Shown: positions 36,154-46,707 of the stretch, in pieces
Layout of the letters: each line of letters begins with the position of its first letter
Position numbering within the stretch: position 1 is the first letter of the stretch
Assembly: GCF_024679245.1 (NCBI RefSeq)
Contig: NC_090173.1
Location: 11,255,462-11,319,461 of the forward strand
Reading direction: 5' to 3'
Origin: Pseudorasbora parva
Lineage: Eukaryota; Chordata; Actinopteri; Cypriniformes; Gobionidae
Length of the DNA stretch: 64,000 bases
Notes under the pieces: model-generated
Seen by the model: the letters and a program-made list of their open reading frames with translations, nothing else
What the model was told of the DNA's origin: nothing
Database searches by the model: none
Translations under genes and position numbers: made by a program

Positions 36154-37738
36154 CAGTGCATCCGGAAAGTATTCACAGCACTTCACTTTTTCCACATTTA
36201 GCTATGTTACAACCTTATTCCAAAATGGATTCAATTCATTCATTTCCTCAACATTCTAAAAACAATATCCCATAAGGATAATGTGAAAAAAGTTTGTCTA
36301 AAATCTCTGCAAAATCTATTAGGGGATTATTAGGTATTCACAGCCTTTGTATTCACATGTATTCACAGCCTTTGCCATGACACTCAAAGTTGAGCTCAGA
36401 TGCTCCAGTTTCCACTGATCATCCTTGAGATGTTTCTACAGCTTGATTGGAGTCCACCTGTGGTAAATTCAGTTGATTGGACATGATTTGGAAAGGCACA
36501 CACCTGTCTATATAAGGTCCCACAGTTAACAGTGCAGGTCAGAGCACAAACCAAGCCATGAAGTCCAAGATATTGTCTGTAGACCACAGAGACAGGACTC
36601 TATCAAGGCACAGATCTGAGGAAGGGTACAGAAACATTTCTGCAGCATTGAAGGTCCCAATGAGCAAAGTGATTATCTGTAAACAGAAGAAGTTTGGAAC
36701 CACCAGGACTCTTCCTAGAGCTGCCGCCATACAAACTGAGCGATTGGGGGAGAAGGGCCTTAATCATGGAGATGACCGAGAACCCAATGGCCAATCTGAC
36801 TCCAGCGTTTCCCAGTGGAGAGAGGAGAACCTTCCAGAAGAACAACCATCTCTGCAGTTCTCCACCAATCAAGCCTGTATCCTCAGTAAAAGGCCGTCTG
36901 GAGTTTGCCAAAAGGCCTCTGAAGGACTCTCAGACCATGAGAAATTAAATTCTCTGGTCTGATGAAACAAAGATTGAACTCTTTGGCCTGAATGGCAAGC
37001 GTCATGTCTGGAGGAAACCAGGCACCGCTCGTCACCTGGCCAATACCATCCCTACAGTGAAGCGTGGTGGTGGCAGCATCATGCTGTGGGGAAGTTTTTC
37101 AGCGGCAGGAACTGGGAGACGAGTCAGGATCGAGGGAAAGATGAATGCAGCAATGTACAGAGACATCCTTGATGAAAACCTGCTCCAGAGCGCTCTGGAC
37201 CTCAGACTGGGGCGAAGGTTCATCTTCCAACAGGACAACGACCCTAAACACAGCCAATAAAAAAGGAGTGGCTACGGGACAACTCTGTGAATGTCCTTGA
37301 GTGGCCCAGCCAGAGCTCAGACTTGAACCTGATTGAACATCTCTGGAGATCTGAAGATGGCTGTGCACCGACACTCCCAATCCAACCTGATGGAGCTCGA
37401 GAGGTCCTGCGAAGAAGAACGGGAGAAACTGCCCAACAATAGCTGAGCCAAGCTTGAAGCATCATACTCAAAAAGACTTGATGCTGTTATTGGCACCAAA
37501 GGTGCTTCAATAAAGTATTGAGCAAAGGCTGTGAATACTTATGTACATGTATTTTTGTTTTAAATTGAATATTTTTTTTAAATAAATTTGCAAAGATTCA
37601 AGCAAATTTATTTCAAGTTGTTATTATGGGACATTTGTAGAATTTTGAGGAAAATAATGAATTTAATCCATTTAGGAACAAGGAATAAGGACGTAACAAC
37701 AAAATTTGGAGTGCTGTGAATACTTTCCAGATGCAATG
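36154..37738 (+). mobile_element. Tc1-like transposon, near full length, inactive
   Basis: The ends CAGTGCATCCGGAAAGTATT (36154) and inverted TACTTTCCAGATGCAATG (ending 37738) form the TIR. TA follows at 37739-37740, but the left TA has decayed to CA. The subterminal GTGAATACTT and TATTCACAGC phrases repeat, as is usual for Tc1 elements with long TIRs. Length 1585 bp is normal for the group. A related, shorter copy lies at 52740-53425. Confidence 0.9.
36558..37510 (+). pseudogene. Tc1-like transposase, multiple frameshifts
   Basis: The initiator ATG at 36558 gives MKSKILSVDHRDRTLSRHRS, then a helix-turn-helix-like RNISAALKVPMSKVIICKQ. The frame changes near 36700-36760 and again near 36955. 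Catalytic D1 is in [10 protein letters not shown] (about 36960), D2 in [10 protein letters not shown] (about 37228-37257), and E in [11 protein letters not shown] (about 37315-37345), each in a different frame from its neighbour. A stop follows KHSQ at 37258. All three DDE positions survive at the DNA level, but the protein is broken. Confidence 0.85.
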
Positions 37739-37740
37739 TA

Positions 37741-38511
37741 AAAGCAGGTCAATGCACGTAAATCGCAATATAGACTAGTGTCGGTGAATATTAAACCACA
37801 AAAAGACAATGTAAATATAAATCCTGCGTGTTCTGCATGTTTCTGTGTGAATGAAGGGCACAGACGCATGGTTTAATTCATCACGCGGACACAAAGAAGC
37901 ACGCGTGGCGCTCACTTCATCAACATTTTACCATTTCATTACGGTTTCATCATTATATTATAAACACACAGAAACTCAAAGGTAAATTCATATGATAAAA
38001 AGGCAAATTAAATGAATGTTTTATGCCTGTGTTGAAGCAAGTTGGAGCTAAACTCTACAGGACAGTGGCCCTCTAGGACCAAGTTTGGACACCCCTGCTT
38101 TAGGCATATGTAAACACGACAATCGTGCTTGGATCTGCACCCAAAACAATCGCTCAAATATCGCCTGAACGAGGTGGTCTTGCCCCGCTTGTAAAACAAA
38201 CTCTGGAGCGGTTTGCTTGTGGTGAGAAAATCCAAACCAATAGTTTTAAGGACCAGGCTGTATCACAATTTGTGATAAGATATTACTGTACATAAGTTGT
38301 GTGTTTTTTTGCTAATAACTCTGAGAATTAATTGTGGGTTAACCTGAAGCAAAGATGACGTAAAATGCCTAGTCGGATGAACATATTTTCAGAACAACTG
38401 TTTGAGTTTACTTGCACTTGACTCTTATTAACCTGTTTTGGTCCATTTAGAAATGTTGCCTTGTGAAAGCAAACTGAACCAAGAAGAAATTGCAACATTG
38501 TAACAATTAAA
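37741..38511. other. Spacer with an old repeat fragment
   Basis: 38030-38098 (AGTTGGAGCTAAACTCTACA, AAGTTTGGACACCCCTG) matches the repeat family at 808-952. The rest shows no feature. Confidence 0.45.
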
Positions 38512-38815
38512 AGAGTGTTCATGTTTGGTTGGATTAAAACGAACCTTGGTGCGATTGCTCTGTTAGTGCTGCTCATTTGAATAAGTGTTAACTCTACCAT
38601 CTGAACCCTGGTGCGCACCAAACAAGCGGGAAACCGAGACCGTTGAAAAGATGGGTCTCGGTCCGCTTCCAAACCAACTCTGGTGCAGTTCAAATGAAAT
38701 ATGAAGGCAACTCGGACCAAAGACATATAAACGAACCAAAACCAGTAATATGTGACCCTAAAAAAGGACAGAATGCTCAAGTGTACCCGTTTTTTCTCAC
38801 AATAGTCGTGATGTT

Positions 38816-38877
38816 GATTGATTCATTGATTGATTCATTGATTGATTCATTGATTGATTCATTGATTGATTGATTGC
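38816..38877. repeat. GATTGATTCATT tandem repeat
   Basis: About five copies of the 12-bp unit. Confidence 0.95.
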
Positions 38878-39060
38878 CACCAACTTCGACAATACAACCA
38901 ACAAACTCACACACAGTTGCTCATCACAGTTCGGTACAGGGATCAGAAATATGTCTTCTCTTAGCAGACCTTTGTTGGTGTGTGTGACTGAGTGATTCCT
39001 GACAATGTTTTCGACTTTACACATCAAAATACCATCATACGTACACAGACAGTAACACAG

Positions 39061-39142
39061 TGTCGGCTCAGATCTGGCTCACATCTGGTACGCGTTGAAT
39101 CCACTTGTACCAGATGTGGGCCGGATCTGGGCCGACACTAAT
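39061..39142. repeat. Small palindromic MITE-like repeat
   Basis: TGTCGGCTCAGATCTGGCTC and its inverse GGCCGGATCTGGGCCGACAC frame a short hairpin including CACATCTGGTAC. It resembles a fish MITE built from CCAGATCTGG motifs. Confidence 0.6.
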
Positions 39143-39394
39143 TACGGTCTGGGTAGATACGCACATACAAGCAGCACATTTAGCCCGGCACACAGCATTG
39201 TTTTGGATGTCGGTAAGTTCCGTGGTGAAATACACGCAATAAAAGCCGACCAATCAGGTTGTGAACTAATCACTCTGACTTTAGTTTCGGTATCTTTAGG
39301 TTCAGTGTTAAAATGTCAAAGTGAACGCTAGGCAGAACAGGACTAAATGTTTTTTTAGGACCGAACCAAGCGAAACAAAGAGTGAACACCCCCT

Positions 39395-40862
39395 AATCCC
39401 TGTTTCGGAAACAAAGCAAACAATCAACAGGTATTACTTTTTCAAATCTTGTCTTGGTACCAAGACTGAAAAGGACACGTTTTCCCTCTTCCGCTTGCAG
39501 AAGTGAATCAGTTTGTGATCATTGGAGACAGACAGTTGGAGTGCATGTGCCGCTGAGACCTCTGATAGTATCGTCAGGCCGGCCGAGGGGCCTCAGAGAG
39601 CAAAAAAAAGAGGATTATGGGCAAAAGATAAGAGACTATCAGTGGCCATTAACCATCACCAGCCAAACGCACACACACACACACACATCTCTTATCAGTC
39701 GCCACCAACACAGAATCTGAACAATCACTGAATTTTTAATTGCACACTTTCATCTAGAACTTAACTGCACTCTTAGAAGAAAAAGGTTTTATATTATGCT
39801 GTGTGACTGTGATCTGCTTTTATTTAATTTTTCTTTTTGTTAAAATTCACAAATTTGTTACCTATAGCATGAAATATCTGATATTCCGATTGTCAAATAT
39901 GGGCAAGTGGATGTGTTATGTTGTTTAAACACCTTTATAACGATCAGGTTAGATTGCATTAGCCAATACTGATCACACCGGTGTGATCATACGTCAAATC
40001 GTTAAAATGTAGTCAAGAACCCTAGAGTTCTACATAGAAATGCACTGAACCGTTTTCTTGACGTAAGAGTGAGCAATTAACATAATTTGTGTTAGAATCT
40101 AGTTAAATCAGGTCTGACTTCTAACTGATAACATTTTTATAGACCGTACATTAAAGTACGCACTTATCGAGTGAAAGTACACTTTTGAGTATGAAGTAAA
40201 AAGACTAATGAGATCTATTTACAAAAATCTATTTATCTTTTATGCATGGATCATATTTTATTAGACAACAAGACAAATGATTCACTTATTTATAGTTTAT
40301 ATTGGTAAACGAGACAAAGTGTGTATAAATCATCAAGTCATATCATTATTTCCACTTTAGGTGCCATCATGGGTCCAATAATTACCATCACATTCGGTTC
40401 TGAGACCATAAACTCCTCTCAATGTTTCATCAAATCTTAAAATCTCAGTAAATATTATTTAAAAAATAACTCTAAATCTTCAACACCTTCATCCCATTCA
40501 GCCCTGATTTTATTTCTGCCCTGAAGAGTTTTTCACATGGCAAATGCATCATAACATTCAATATTCTAGCCGTTTTATCAAACAAATATATAATCTGTGA
40601 TTTTTCCCCAAGAAGGAAATAGAAAGCATTCTGTATCTCTTTGTCGAAGAAGACGCCTGTCTTTCCAATCCTAAAAAATATTAAAGTCTCTTAAGTGCAA
40701 ACAGCAATAAAAGAGAGAGATACAGCATTTTCCAGATGTTATAAAATACAAATACATCTTGAAAATAAAGGACACAGTAAGATCCAGAGATGACTTATTA
40801 TGTTTTATTTTAAAAAAAAGCCTATATTTTAGCGAAGTTAAGTGTGCAATACATAATATGTA
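39395..40862. other. 1.5-kb AT-rich spacer, no gene seen
   Basis: A perfect 20-bp palindrome, TGATCACACCGGTGTGATCA, lies at 39970-39989. A CA tract lies at 39668-39687. The frame at 39454-39720 is preceded by a pyrimidine-rich CAG (39500) but has no domain. No TIR or RNA gene seen. Confidence 0.45.
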
Positions 40863-41316
40863 CAGGTCCTTCTCAAAAAATTAGCATATTGTGATAAAGT
40901 TCATTATTTTCCTTAATGTAATGATAAAAATTAAACTTTCATATATTTTAGATTCATTGCACACCACCTGAAATATTTCAGGTCTTTTATTGTTTTAATA
41001 CTGATGATTTTGGCACACAGCTCATGAAAACCCAAAATTCCTATCTAAAAATATTAGCATATTTCATCCGACCAATAAAAGAAAAGTGTTTTTAATACAA
41101 AAAAAGTCAACCTTCAAATAATTATGTTCAGTTATGCACTCAATACTTGGTGGGGAATCCTTTTGCAGAAATGACTGCTTCAGTGCGGCGTGGCATGGAG
41201 GCGATCAGCCTGTGGTACTGCTGAGGTGTTATGGAGGCCCAGGATGCTTCGATAGCGGCCTTAAGCTCATCCAGAGTGTTGGGTCTCTCGTCTCTCAACT
41301 TTCTCTTCACAATATC

Positions 41317-42113
41317 TCACAGATTCTCTCTGGGGTTCAGGTCAGGAGAGTTGGCAGGCCAATTGAGCACAGTAATACCATGGTCAGTAAACCATTTACC
41401 AGTGGTTTTGGCACTGTGAGCAGGTGCCAGGTCGTGCTGAAAAACAAAATCTTCATCTCCATAAAGCTTTTCAGCAGATGGACGCATGAAGTGCTCCAAA
41501 ATCTCCTGATAGCGAGCTGCATTGACCCTGCCCTTGATTAAACACAGTGGACCAACACCAGCAGCTGACATGGCACCCCAGACCATCACTGACTGTGGGT
41601 ACTTGACACTGGACTTCAGGCATTTTGGCATTTCCTTCTCCCCAGTCTTCCTCCAGACTCTGGCACCTTGATTTCCGAATGACATGCAGAATTTGCTTTC
41701 ATCCCAAAAAAAGTACTTTGGACCACTGAGCAACAGTCCAGTGCTGCTTCTCTGTAGCCCAAAAGTGTCTTGGCCTGGGGAATGCGGCACCTGTAGCCCA
41801 TTTCCTGCACACGCCTGTGCACGGCGGCTCTGGATGTTTCTACTCCAGACTCAGTCCACTGCTTCCGCAGGTCCCCCAAGGTCTGGAATCGGTCCTTCTC
41901 CACAATCTTCCTCAGGGTCCGCTCACCTCTTCTCGTTGTGCAGCGTTTTTTGCCACACTTTTTCCTTCCCACAGACTTCCCACTGAGGTGCCTTGATACA
42001 GCACTCTGGGAACAGCCTATTCGTTCAGAAATGTCTTTCTGTGTCTCACCCTCTCGCTTGAGGGTGTCAGTGATGGCCTTCTGGACAGCAGTCAGGTCGG
42101 CAGTCTTACCCAT
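41317..42113 (-). pseudogene. Tc1-like transposase with a single frameshift
   Basis: The minus-strand ATG ending at 42113 opens MGKTADLTAVQKAITDTLKR and a helix-turn-helix, DISERIGCSQSAVSRHLSGK. An Arg-rich linker and second HTH (GDLRKQWTESGVETSRAAVH) follow. Near 41770 the frame shifts to the one ending at 41317: FFWDESKFCMSFGNQGARVW (first D), VMVWGAMSAAGVGPL, FQHDLAPAHSAKTTGKWF (second D), LNWPANSPDLNPRENL then a stop. The usual NPIENLW Glu motif has Ile to Arg and the C-terminal tail is lost to the stop. It is the best-preserved transposase in the window, yet broken at two or more sites. Confidence 0.9.
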
Positions 42114-42385
42114 GATTGCGGTTTTGAGTAATGAACCAGGCTGGGAGTTTTGAAAAGCCTCAGGAATCTTTTGCAGGTGTTTAGAGTTAATTAGTTGATT
42201 CAGATGATTAGGTTAATAGCTCGTTTAGAGAACCTTTTCATGATATGCAAATTTTTTGAGACAGGAATTTTGGGTTTTCATGAGCTGTATGCCAAAATCA
42301 TCAGTATTAAAACAATAAAAGACCTGAAATATTTCAGTTGGTGTGCAATGAATCTAAAATATATGAAAGTTTAATATTATCATTA

Positions 42386-42651
42386 CACTCTAAAAAATGC
42401 TGGGTTAAAAACAACCCAAGTTGGGTTGAAAATGCACCGACCCAACAATTGGGTTGTTTTAACCCTATGGTTGAGTTGTTCTTACCCAGCAATTGGGTTG
42501 TCTTAAGCAACATTTAACCCAACCACTGGGTTAAAACAACTCAACCACTGGGTTAAAACAACTCAACCACTGGGTTAAAACAACTCAATTGTTGGGTTGG
42601 TGCATTTTCAACCCAACTTGGGTTGTTTTTAACCCAGCATTTTTTAGAGTG
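42386..42651. mobile_element. Palindromic TA-type MITE inserted in a Tc1 TIR
   Basis: The ends CACTCTAAAAAATGCTGGGT and inverse are perfect for over 50 bp. TA lies at 42384-42385 and 42652-42653. Removing the element restores the Tc1 phrase ATTATCATTACATTATGG. The interior repeats ACCACTGGGTTAAAACAACTC three times. It is homologous to 8187-8386. Confidence 0.93.
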
Positions 42652-42712
42652 TACATTATGGAAATAAATAACTATCACAATATGTTAATTTTTTGAGAAG
42701 GACCTGTAAATA

Positions 42713-43412
42713 TCTATCTATCCATCATCCATCCATCAGTTCGTCCATCCGTCTGTCTGTCCAACTATCCATCCATTTATATACATCCATCTTTACATCC
42801 ATCCATCCATCCACCCATCTATCCATCCACCTGTCCGTCAATCCGTCTGTTCATCCATCCATCCATCCACCCATCCATCCGTCTGTCAATCCATCCATCC
42901 ATACATATATACATCCATCCATCCAGCCAGCCACCCGTCCGTCCGTCCGTCCATCCATTCATACAACTATCCATCCATCCATCCATCCATCCATCCATCC
43001 ATCCATCCATCCATCCATCCAGCCAGCCAGCCACCCGTTCGTCAGTTCATCCATCCATCCATCCATCCATCCACCCATCCATCCGTCTATCAATCCATCC
43101 ATCCATACATATATACATCCATCCATCCATCCAGCCACCCGTCCGTCCATCCATTCATACAACTATCCATCCGTCCATCCGTCCATCCGTCCGTCCATCC
43201 ATCCGTCCATCCGTCCATCCGTCCATCCATCCATCCATCCATCCATCCATCCATCCATCCATCCAGCCATCCATCCATCCAGCCACCCGTTCGTCAGTTC
43301 ATCCATCCATCCATCCATCCATCCAGCCACCCGTTCGTCAGTTCATCCATCCATCCATCCATCCGCCCACCCGCCCGTCCATCCATATATATACATCCAT
43401 CCATCCATCGAT
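42713..43412. repeat. CATC-rich degenerate array with GTCC and CAGC variants
   Basis: About 700 bp of CATC interspersed with CGTC, CAGC and ATATATACATC blocks. It has a weak longer periodicity marked by CAGCCACCCGT (near 42923, 43030, 43133, 43280, 43325). The 263-residue frame is an artefact. Confidence 0.95.
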
Positions 43413-43812
43413 TTTACCGTTATCACAATACTTAAAAACTCAGTATTAAAGGATTTAATTATTTTGAATAGGTGGGCCGTCTGATCTGACCTGATCTGAG
43501 AGCGTTTGAACCCTCAGTGCGCAGACACAACCGCTACAGATATTACTCTTTTCTCTTTTCCTCCAGAGAGGTTTATGTATTCAGCACAGGGTCAGCTGTC
43601 CCTGACTGTGAAATGATGTTTTATTGAGTTCAGGGGTTTTCCTGTTGATGTGTGAATGCTGCTGTGTTGACTTTCTTTCTCAGGAACAAATGGAAGAGCA
43701 GTACTGCAGTAAACCCCACAAAAACAAAGGAAGAAAAGAAGAAAAGACATCCATCAGCAGTAAAGCATCATGCAGCAGATGACAGCTCCTTCAACAGAGT
43801 TTCTGGCTGCTC
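43413..43812. other. Unique spacer containing one candidate exon
   Basis: Sequence of ordinary complexity between the CATC block and the next MITE. See the candidate exon at 43684-43828. Confidence 0.4.
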
Positions 43813-43828
43813 TTACACCTGGCATTAA
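43684..43828 (+). CDS. Candidate host exon, unidentified (weak)
   Basis: A strong acceptor-like sequence (GTTGACTTTCTTTCTCAG, ending 43683) is followed by a frame of 48 codons. It contains NKWKSSTAVNPTKTKEEKKK and HHAADDSSFNRVSG and ends at TAA 43826-43828. The last codons lie inside the MITE that starts near 43813, so the stop is provided by the transposon. A second frame (EQMEEQYCSKPHKNKGRKEE) is also open for 34 codons. No donor or polyadenylation signal is obvious. The Lys-rich, hydrophilic peptide matches no family that I recognise. It could be a real terminal exon with an exonised transposon end, or chance. Confidence 0.2.
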
Positions 43829-44273
43829 GATGTGTTTTGGTCGATCGGATCAGCAGTATACGAGGGAGACATTCCCATTTATACCTGGTGTTTTAATCCA
43901 TCTCTTTTGTCCACTTTCAATCACTTCTGTCCTGATTGGAGGGGAGGGTCTATGGGTATTATATGACTTTTTCAGATCTTTCAATCTAATGGATGAAATG
44001 AGCTCACAAAACTCAAACGGAAAAACACACAAAGTGTTTTTAGTGACTGTTTGAACACATGATTGATTGATTGGTCGATTGATTGTTTGTTTGTTTGTTT
44101 GATTGATAACATGAAATAACTACGAAAGCAATCTGGTTGAATGTATTTTCAACTACCTCTAGAAATGAACGAAAGTGGTCAAGCTAAAAAAAAATTAAAC
44201 CCTGTGTACACCTGTATTTAGTGTTGTCCACTTGTGATCCGATCAACCAAAATGCATCTTAATCTCAGGTGTA
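43813..44273. mobile_element. TIR MITE with TTACACCTGG...CCAGGTGTAA-like ends
   Basis: The left end TTACACCTGGCATTAAGATG and inverted GCATCTTAATCTCAGGTGTA at the right form a TIR continuing into TGGTCGATCGGATC and inverse GATCCGATCAACCA. Internal AATTGAATGA-like and GATTGATT tracts are present. No TSD is evident. There is no coding sequence. Confidence 0.7.
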
Positions 44274-44786
44274 AACAGGGCTTCTGTGTGCCTAAAGCAG
44301 GTTTTTTTTTTTAAAACTGTAGTTTCTGTAGAAACTGTAAGATCATCATTTAACACGACTCAACTACAGTCAAACTTCCACTTCCACAAACTTCCAGGTT
44401 TGAAGTTAACATTGCACATGCTTCATAGTTCACAATTATGTCCAATTATGAGATTTGAGGACAAAGTATTTTACATAATATATTTAGCCATTTTGTTGCA
44501 TGCGGTAAAATGCAATCTTTGTCCACATCTGTGCAACTTCTCTGATATCAGACGTGCACCACATCATCACGTTTAGATCGCTGTAATTATCTGTAGACCA
44601 ATCACAGGAACACACAATACACACAGAGAATCCCACAATCCTTTTGGGCTTTGGCCAACAGTGACACAAGAATACCTGATGAATGTACATGACAGATTCA
44701 TTTAACGATCGTTTGGGGACAAATCTGTCCCAAGTGGTGAGCTAATTCCGACAAAACTTCAAAACTTTGAGACGTCCTCAACTGAA
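44274..44786. other. Unique spacer, no gene seen
   Basis: No repeat or coding signal recognised on either strand. Confidence 0.4.
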
Positions 44787-44844
44787 AAATAATAATAATA
44801 ATAATAATATTAATAAATATAATAATAATAATAATATGTACTAC

Positions 44845-44890
<46 letters not shown>
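44787..44890. repeat. (AAT)n trinucleotide array
   Basis: About 33 imperfect AAT units. Confidence 0.95.
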
Positions 44891-44892
<2 letters not shown>

Positions 44893-45054
44893 TAATAATA
44901 AACAATAGCAAGAATATAATGTGTACTATAAATAATAATATGTAAATATATATAATGTTATATATATCTTAAGCATTTTTGTCTAGATTTCCAGTAAAGC
45001 ATTTACACATCCTTTAAACTGAGGTCAATTTGCTTTAAAATCACAATAGCATAA

Positions 45055-45172
<118 letters not shown>

Positions 45173-45586
45173 CCTTAATGCTCCTGAATCCGACAATCTC
45201 ACATCCCCTGAAGCAGAGTCTCTCGAAAATGCAGGTATTTTAAAGGGGGGGTGAAATGCTGTTTCATGCATACTGATCTTTTTACACTGTTAAAGACTTG
45301 GAATCCCATACTTAACATAGACAAAGTTTCAAAAGTTAAGGTGGACGTTTGATGGGAGTATTTCTTTGTCAAAAATACTACTTCCGGTTAGTCATAAGTT
45401 TCGGCAAGTTTTTTGCGATCATGCGTCCCCTTTGACGTTAACGGGGGCGGAATTTCCTTGTATGGGCCTTACGGACAATTCTACCGGAAGCGCGTGAGAG
45501 AGAGAGAGGGAGAGAGCGAAAGCAACAGCCTACGCCCATCAAAGCGCTGGCTTGTAGGATGCTGGACAGGTGATGTGCACATAACA

Positions 45587-45838
45587 ATGTCACCAAAAAA
45601 GTGCGTTTTTGGTTGCCAGACCAAGACAGTCCTGCACAGATTCCCCAAAAACCCCGCGTTAAGGCAACAGTGGATGTAATTTGCTGTTCCGGATCAGCAA
45701 CTGAGTTGCGTGAATGTTTATATCTGTTCGCTGCATTTCGGTGCCGACTGTTTCATAAACAAGGCCCAGCTTGACGCCGGATTTTCCAATCGCCTAATGC
45801 TGAAGGATGGAGCAGTCCCAACGATAGTACCGCAGGCG
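45587..45838 (+). pseudogene. THAP-domain exon with one in-frame stop
   Basis: ATG 45587 opens MSPKKCVFGCQTKTVLHRFP, then KNPALRQQWM, a TAA stop (45677-45679), and in the same frame FAVPDQQLSCVNVYICSLHF, GADCFINKAQLDAGFSNRLM and KDGAVPTIVPQAV. The exon then ends at a donor GTGAGT (45839-45844). The C2CH zinc ligands of a THAP finger are visible: C-x4-C as C6 and C10, then C-x2-H in CSLH. The HRFP, W and AVPTI hallmarks are also present. THAP domains bind DNA, and in Kolobok and P-type transposases they recognise element ends. The stop sits just after the conserved Trp and truncates the finger before its CSLH half. All other hallmarks are intact, so decay is recent or slight. No further exons are seen. 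Confidence 0.85.
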
Positions 45839-46298
45839 GTGAGTTAGACTGCTTCAAATGTCTGTGTTTTTGCCTATGCTCATCGAGTAGCCCAAACATG
45901 ATCACGTATAGTTAATTGATCAATGGAGCATGCGATGTGTAGTGCGTGTACATTTGTTTAGCTGGCCACTATATGTGTAACTTTATGTTTGTGTATTGTA
46001 AAAGCACTCCAAACAACAATACACAAAGAGTGGGGAAATATGTTGAACTAAATAAGCGCGCTTCTTCATTCAAATGCGCTACTATTCCGTGTCTTTCTAT
46101 GTAAACATTAGCCTGCCGTGCAAAACCAGTCCGCTTACTGTCTACACAAACCACGCGTAAACACACACACACACACGTGCACAACTGCACTTCTCACATG
46201 TACACCTTCAAAGACAAAAATACGACGATATAATTCAAGTATAAATATGTAAATAACAAGCCGCTAAGCATATTATATAGTTAGTGTTTAACTTGTAC

Positions 46299-46408
46299 CA
46301 CATAGAGACGTCCTGCTCTAGTCGTTTTTGCTGCTGCTCCTGTTCAACTGCAGCCTCTGGGTCTGATTCCGGATCATAGATGTATGGCTGTATCTCATTA
46401 AAAGCCAT
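46299..46408 (-). pseudogene. First-exon-like ORF of a second element gene (IQPYIYDPESDPE)
   Basis: Read on the minus strand from ATG 46408: MAFNEIQPYIYDPESDPEAA, then VEQEQQQKRLEQDVSMW. A possible donor (GTACAAG) follows at 46298, otherwise the frame runs about 56 codons to a stop. N-termini of the type xxQPYM(Y/F)EPE followed by acidic and Gln/Glu-rich stretches are, to my recollection, common in repeated fish proteins annotated as P2X7-like, whose next segment has a WCxCGNC zinc motif. That segment is not present here. A transposon-borne accessory gene is therefore my inference, and the donor is uncertain. Confidence 0.5.
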
Positions 46409-46707
46409 ATTTTTATTTTGAATAAAGTTTTTCCCGCTGTTAGGGATGACGCAGCTTTACGACGCACTCGACTCAACACAATAGCAGCAGCGAGCACACG
46501 TCATTATTTAGCTCCGCACACACGACACGCCCCCACCCGCTCGGCTTTTTCCGGAAAGACTCGGAACAGCGCATCTTTCTTATATAATTATAAAAAAAAT
46601 AAAGACTTTTCGGAGATATGCAGGATGCAATGCTACTCTATAGGTACTCAAGATTGACATGACACTGACTGAAACTGAGTGTTTCACCCCCCCCCCCCCC
46701 CCTTTAA

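Larger units (their letters stand above)
38512..39394. mobile_element. TIR DNA transposon copy B, non-autonomous
   Basis: This is the second copy of the 984-2967 family. It begins GTGTTCATGTTTGGTTGGAT and ends in AAGAGTGAACACCCCCT, an imperfect TIR. It shares GACCAATCAGG and CGGTCCGCTTCCAAAC blocks with copy A in the same order. It carries a 12-bp tandem repeat (38816-38877) and a small palindromic repeat (39061-39142). No transposase. Confidence 0.6.
40863..42706 (-). mobile_element. Tc1-like transposon with intact ends and TA TSD
   Basis: The ends CAGGTCCTTCTCAAAAAATT (40863) and inverted AATTTTTTGAGAAGGACCTG (ending 42706) are flanked by TA at 40861-40862 and 42707-42708. The long subterminal TIR (ATTTTAGATTCATTGCACAC and inverse) is typical of this fish lineage. 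The transposase runs on the minus strand. The element is 266 bp longer than usual because of the MITE at 42386-42651 in its 5' TIR region. Confidence 0.95.
45244..46703. mobile_element. Kolobok-like TTAA element with relics of two convergent genes
   Basis: TTAA at 45240-45243 and 46704-46707 flank the element. The ends are AGGGGGGGTGAAA and inverted TTTCACCCC...CCCT, with a C homopolymer expansion at 46687-46702. It carries a THAP exon on the plus strand (45587-45838) and a first-exon-like ORF on the minus strand (46299-46408), each about 0.3 kb inside its terminus and reading inward. Kolobok transposons are known for TTAA duplications and a THAP-domain transposase. I infer an internally deleted Kolobok derivative that kept the 5' exons of both genes. 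Introns, the catalytic domain and 3' exons are missing. Confidence 0.8.

Noticed and set aside
39454..39720. 88-residue ORF preceded by a pyrimidine-rich CAG
   Set aside because: It ends by reading through a CA tract and has no known motif or donor. Too weak to call an exon.
40863..42706. Potentially active Tc1 transposon
   Set aside because: The ends are intact, but the transposase has a frameshift near 41770, a changed NPxEN motif and an early stop. At best it could be mobilised by a transposase supplied from elsewhere.
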